Part shown: piece after piece, positions 60,883 to 64,000 of the stretch | Position numbering within the stretch: position 1 is the stretch's first letter | Layout: each line of letters opens with the position of its first letter | Source of the DNA: Rhizorhabdus sp049889055 | GTDB lineage: Bacteria > Pseudomonadota > Alphaproteobacteria > Sphingomonadales > Sphingomonadaceae | Assembly: GCF_049889055.1 (NCBI RefSeq) | Contig: NZ_JBLTWO010000008.1 | Location: 62,001-126,000, forward strand | Direction: 5' to 3' | Length of the DNA: 64,000 nucleotides | Program-made: the position numbers and the translations under genes | Notes under the pieces: generated by a model | What the model was told of the DNA's origin: nothing | Databases searched by the model: none | The model's input: the letters and a program-made list of their open reading frames with translations, nothing else

Positions 60883-61557
60883 TCAGAGGCCGACAACCGC
60901 GGGCAGTGCGCCGATGTGCGGGATTTCGACATCGCGATAGTTGGCGTTCGAAGGCTCATGCCCGCGCCCGACGAATACGCGGCAGCCAAAGCCGAGGTCC
61001 GTCGCCGTGTTCTGGTCATAGCGGAAGCTGGAGGACACATGCATGCCGACTTCCGGACCCATGCCCAGCTGATCGAACATATATTCGAAAGCCTGCATAC
61101 GCGGCTTGTAGGCCTGCGCGCTTTCCGCAGTGCAGACCTTGTGGAAGGTCGCGCCCAGCATGCCCACGTTCGACATGATCTGGCTGTTCATGGCGTTGGA
61201 AAGGATCACCAGCGGGATCTTGTCGCAAATCTTGGAGAGGCCACCCGGGACGTCGTCATGAGGGCCCCAGGTCGGCACCGCCTCATAAACCGCATTGGCG
61301 TCTCCCTCGCGGAATTCCACGCCCCACTTCTTCGAGCAGCGCTCGAGCGAATTGGCGATCACGTCGCGATAGGGCTTCCACGCGCCCAGTACTTCGTCAA
61401 GGCGATAGGCCCCCCAGTCCTTGCAGAACTTCGGCAGGGCCTCGGGCGGAAGGCGATCAGCATAGAAGCCGATGGCCATATCGGTCATGCGAAAGCGGGT
61501 CAGCGTGCCATAGCAGTCGAAGCTGATGAACTTGGGGGTGAAGACGGCGGTGCTCAT
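60883..61557 (-). CDS. HAD-superfamily hydrolase, (S)-2-haloacid dehalogenase-like
   Basis: 224 residues from the ATG at 61557; an in-frame ATG ten codons upstream is possible. Motif I is FISFDCYGTL with the aspartate nucleophile, motif II is LSNA, and the lysine of motif III is in YKPRMQAFEYM. In type II haloacid dehalogenases the later segment is SSNxWDxxGA; here it reads SSSFRYDQNTATDLGF, so the asparagine is missing while the aspartate stays. The true activity may thus be a phosphatase or other hydrolase rather than dehalogenation. It lies directly before the PuuB-like gene. Confidence 0.85.
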   Translation of the reverse strand: MSTAVFTPKFISFDCYGTLTRFRMTDMAIGFYADRLPPEALPKFCKDWGAYRLDEVLGAWKPYRDVIANSLERCSKKWGVEFREGDANAVYEAVPTWGPHDDVPGGLSKICDKIPLVILSNAMNSQIMSNVGMLGATFHKVCTAESAQAYKPRMQAFEYMFDQLGMGPEVGMHVSSSFRYDQNTATDLGFGCRVFVGRGHEPSNANYRDVEIPHIGALPAVVGL

Positions 61558-61721
61558 GACAGGCGATCGATCCCTCTTGTGGGCCATCCGGGCAAGCCCG
61601 GGAAGCGGTCTGCGATGTTACAAGATCACCACCCCCTAAGCGGAACTTGCACCCGTTCGTTGCTTTGAGAAACCATCCCGGGCACTTTTTGCGGCAGGTT
61701 CACGGCATGACATGCCGTGCC

Positions 61722-62651
61722 TCAATAGCCGCGCGTCCGGTCCACCTCGCCCAGCAGCGGCTCGCCAGCCAGGAGGCGCAGCACATTGTCGGCGAGCACT
61801 TCCCCGGCACTTGCATGGCGCGTCTCCGCAGCGACATGGGGGGTAAGGAAAACCGCGGGGTGGTCATAGAATGCGTGGCCCGGGGGCAAGGGCTCAGGCA
61901 TTGCGACATCCAGCATCGCCGCGCGCAGTTGCCCGCTGTCTAGCGCGGCGATCAGGTCATCTGCCACCAGATGCCCGCCGCGCCCGACATTGATCACGGC
62001 ACTGCCACGCGGCATGTTTTCAAAGGTTTCACGGCACAGAATGCCGCGCGTTTTATCGGTTAGCGGCAGCAGACAGACGAGGATGTCGCTTTGTGCCAGG
62101 AAGGCGTTCATCGCTTCTGGGCCGGCAAAGCAGGTCACATCTTCGATCATGTGGGCACTGCGGCTCCAGCCCGAAAGCAGAAAGCCCAGCGGTTTCAGCC
62201 TTGCCAGGGCGGCCTTACCCAGTTCGCCGAGCCCCATGACACCCACGCGGGTTTCTGCGGCAAGGCGCGTAGGACGATAGGTCCAGCGCCCGGCGCGCTG
62301 CTCGGCAAGGAAGAATGGGAGATCGCGATGCAGCGCAAGGCAGGCCATGGCGACATATTCCGCCATGCCGGTGATGATGCCGGGCTCTACCATACGCACC
62401 ACGCGAACCTGCGGCGGAAGTGCAGAAATCGGCAATTGATCGATCCCCGCACCGACGCTGAACAGCATTTCAAGATTGGGAAACTGCGCAATGAAATCTG
62501 GCGGGACATTCCACGCGGCCAGATAGCGTATCTGCGCCGGATCCACGGCATCGCGCCCCCATCGCAAGAACGGCAATTGCGGTACGCGCGATGCCATGAT
62601 GTCCGCCCAGATCGCGCCGCGCGCTTCAAGCCCGTGATAGAGAAACGTCAT
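61722..62651 (-). CDS. D-isomer-specific 2-hydroxyacid dehydrogenase (GhrA/glyoxylate-hydroxypyruvate reductase-like)
   Basis: 309 residues from the ATG at 62651 (another ATG lies ten codons upstream). NAD-binding loop VGVMGLGELGKAAL, catalytic arginine in INVGRGG, the glutamate region AMPEPLPPGH, and the catalytic histidine in LTPHVAAET. The SVGAGIDQLP block is typical of GhrA. It reduces glyoxylate, hydroxypyruvate or a similar 2-keto acid. A 134-base gap separates it from the HAD gene, so it may be transcribed separately. It may process a keto acid released by the dehydrogenase. Confidence 0.88.
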   Translation of the reverse strand: MTFLYHGLEARGAIWADIMASRVPQLPFLRWGRDAVDPAQIRYLAAWNVPPDFIAQFPNLEMLFSVGAGIDQLPISALPPQVRVVRMVEPGIITGMAEYVAMACLALHRDLPFFLAEQRAGRWTYRPTRLAAETRVGVMGLGELGKAALARLKPLGFLLSGWSRSAHMIEDVTCFAGPEAMNAFLAQSDILVCLLPLTDKTRGILCRETFENMPRGSAVINVGRGGHLVADDLIAALDSGQLRAAMLDVAMPEPLPPGHAFYDHPAVFLTPHVAAETRHASAGEVLADNVLRLLAGEPLLGEVDRTRGY

Positions 62652-62762
62652 GTCTTCTGCGTTCCTTGGGTGGCGCGTCATGTCAATGTCGGCCGGTCAG
62701 GCAAGCGAACAGACGGAAGGGCAGGCAGGACGTGCCTGCCCGCCCTCCATATTCCTCCCGGC

Positions 62763-64000
62763 TCAGAAGGAGTATGTCGCGCGCACGTTGAACGCACGCG
62801 GCGCACCGGGCGCGATCCACAGCCGAGAGTAGGACGCGGCATAATATTGCTTGTCGAACAGGTTGGTCACGTCGGCAGTCACGCGGACGTTGTCGAGCGG
62901 TTCGTACGTCGCCATCAGGCGGGTCAACATGTAACCCGGCAGTTCGAACGTGCTCGCCGTTTCGCCGAGCCGCTCGCCGACATAGTTGATGCCTGCGCCG
63001 AGGGTGAAACGCTGGTCGCCGATCATGAAACCCTTGCTGACGATGAGGTTGGCGGCATGCTTGGGAATGTTGATCAGGCGGTCACCCGGGTTGATCGTCA
63101 GGCCGAAGTCCTTGTCGAGCGATCCGGTGGTCCAGGTGGCATCGAGATAGGCATATGTCGCTATCACGGTGATGTCGCCCGGCAGGTTGGCGTTGAGATC
63201 GAACTCGATACCACGTGAACGGGCCTCACCCCCGGCGATCGAAAACCCGGCATTGTTCGGATTCGGATCCGCCGTCAGGATGTTGTTCTTCTTCATCGTG
63301 AAGGCCGCCAGAGTGGCGCTGATCGTGTCGTCCGGTGCGGCAAAGCGCATGCCCACTTCATATGACCGGCTCAATTCTGGCGCAAAAGGATTGCCGGCAG
63401 CGTCCACGCCGCTGTTCGGGCGGAAACCCTCGCCGAAACCGCCATAGACCGAAACAGAATCTGTAGCTTTGTAGAGGATGCCCGCAGTCGGGTTGAACTG
63501 CTTCTGCGTAACATTGAACTCCCGGTTGTTGATCCGGTTGAGGATATGCTGGCGGAAGTTGTCATAACGAGCGCCGAAGCGCAGCTTGAGGCGGTCCGAG
63601 AGATCGACCTGGTCCTGGAAGTAGATGCCCCAGGCCTTCTGCTCTTCGTCGCTGTTGGTGATCACGGCATTGGGCACCGGACGATTGCCATAGACCGGAT
63701 TGAACACGTTCACAGCATTGTTCGCGATGGTCAGCGCAGTGCCCGCTACATAATTGGGCGGACGGTAGCGGCTCTGAAACAGATCGATGTCGAACTTGTC
63801 GAAGTCCGCGCCCAGAAGCACATGATGCGTCAGGCCGGCGGTGTAGAGCTTGCCCGAAACTTCGCCACGCACCGAGAGGTTCGTGGTGTCATAGTCGCGC
63901 AGATTGCGCTGGCGGGTCAGGTTGGTGAAATCATTGTCGATCGCCTGCCGGCCGAGCGCAAGCTCAGCCTGCGTGCCGAAGCCGACAAAGCTGGTGTCGC
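62763..64000 (-). CDS. TonB-dependent siderophore-type receptor (N-terminal part outside the window)
   Basis: At least 412 residues of an outer-membrane beta-barrel; the frame stays open to the window edge, so the signal peptide and plug lie beyond. It ends with NLFDKQYYAASYSRLWIAPGAPRAFNVRATYSF, which is close to the end of FhuE/FoxA-like siderophore receptors and keeps the terminal phenylalanine. The class differs from the two receptors at 13972 and 16887. Its place upstream of a peptide/opine ABC importer on the same strand suggests that it supplies that importer with a large or metal-chelating substrate. Confidence 0.92.
   Translation of the reverse strand, partial: DTSFVGFGTQAELALGRQAIDNDFTNLTRQRNLRDYDTTNLSVRGEVSGKLYTAGLTHHVLLGADFDKFDIDLFQSRYRPPNYVAGTALTIANNAVNVFNPVYGNRPVPNAVITNSDEEQKAWGIYFQDQVDLSDRLKLRFGARYDNFRQHILNRINNREFNVTQKQFNPTAGILYKATDSVSVYGGFGEGFRPNSGVDAAGNPFAPELSRSYEVGMRFAAPDDTISATLAAFTMKKNNILTADPNPNNAGFSIAGGEARSRGIEFDLNANLPGDITVIATYAYLDATWTTGSLDKDFGLTINPGDRLINIPKHAANLIVSKGFMIGDQRFTLGAGINYVGERLGETASTFELPGYMLTRLMATYEPLDNVRVTADVTNLFDKQYYAASYSRLWIAPGAPRAFNVRATYSF

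Noticed and set aside
59737..61668. Long plus-strand frame opposite the PuuB-like and HAD genes
   Set aside because: It crosses two well-defined genes and their junction; no protein family features.

Overview
The window looks like a chromosomal segment of a sphingomonad (Alphaproteobacteria, Sphingomonadaceae). The DNA is GC-rich, with strongly G/C-ending codons. TonB-dependent receptors carry the IVVTAR start to their plug domain, PutA is paired with a divergent Lrp-type regulator, and there are HWE/HisKA_2 sensor kinases and a candidate EcfG-type stress promoter. No rRNA, IS element, phage gene or CRISPR array was found.

Layout. 1-640: 3' end of a ribB-type gene. 0.7-23 kb: a dense catabolic region. 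It holds an N-acyl-D-amino-acid deacylase-like amidohydrolase with a Coq4-family protein; a DapA-fold protein that lacks the family's catalytic residues; GntR, LysR and TetR regulators; a P450, a PLP aminotransferase and a PQQ dehydrogenase in series; two TonB-dependent receptors; two SnoaL-like proteins; two SDR dehydrogenases; a RidA protein and an MFS carrier. Four similar AT-rich dyads (5889, 5993, 21573, 22819) lie in front of genes in this region and suggest one shared regulator. 22.9-31.3 kb: lrp/putA, a prepilin peptidase, an exo/endonuclease-phosphatase and a secreted S9 peptidase. 31.4-35.4 kb: a pstSCAB phosphate importer behind a Pho-box-like site. 35.4-43.2 kb: two histidine kinases, a winged-helix/TPR membrane protein, a HIRAN protein, a decayed SulP transporter, an AT-rich patch and several very small genes.

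43.3-64 kb: a candidate genomic island. Its left edge is a tRNA-Cys(GCA) whose 3' half is well formed. Its 5' half pairs poorly and runs into the stop codon of an M20 amidohydrolase. This is the pattern expected when an integrase inserts DNA into the 3' half of a tRNA gene.

To the right lie two metabolic operons. The first encodes a GNAT acetyltransferase, a succinate-semialdehyde dehydrogenase, a tartrate/D-malate dehydrogenase, a class III aminotransferase, an Lrp regulator and the M20 hydrolase. The second has eight genes joined by 1-4 base stop/start overlaps or tiny gaps from the PuuB-like oxidase onward: the PuuB-like amine oxidase, a complete peptide/opine-type ABC importer with a fused double ATPase, and a three-subunit HcnABC/opine-oxidase-like dehydrogenase. 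A HAD hydrolase, a 2-hydroxyacid dehydrogenase and a siderophore-type TonB receptor lie upstream on the same strand.

Taken together the island looks like a complete route from the outer membrane to central metabolism for an N-substituted amino acid, such as an opine, N-acyl or polyamine conjugate. The substrate cannot be named from sequence alone.
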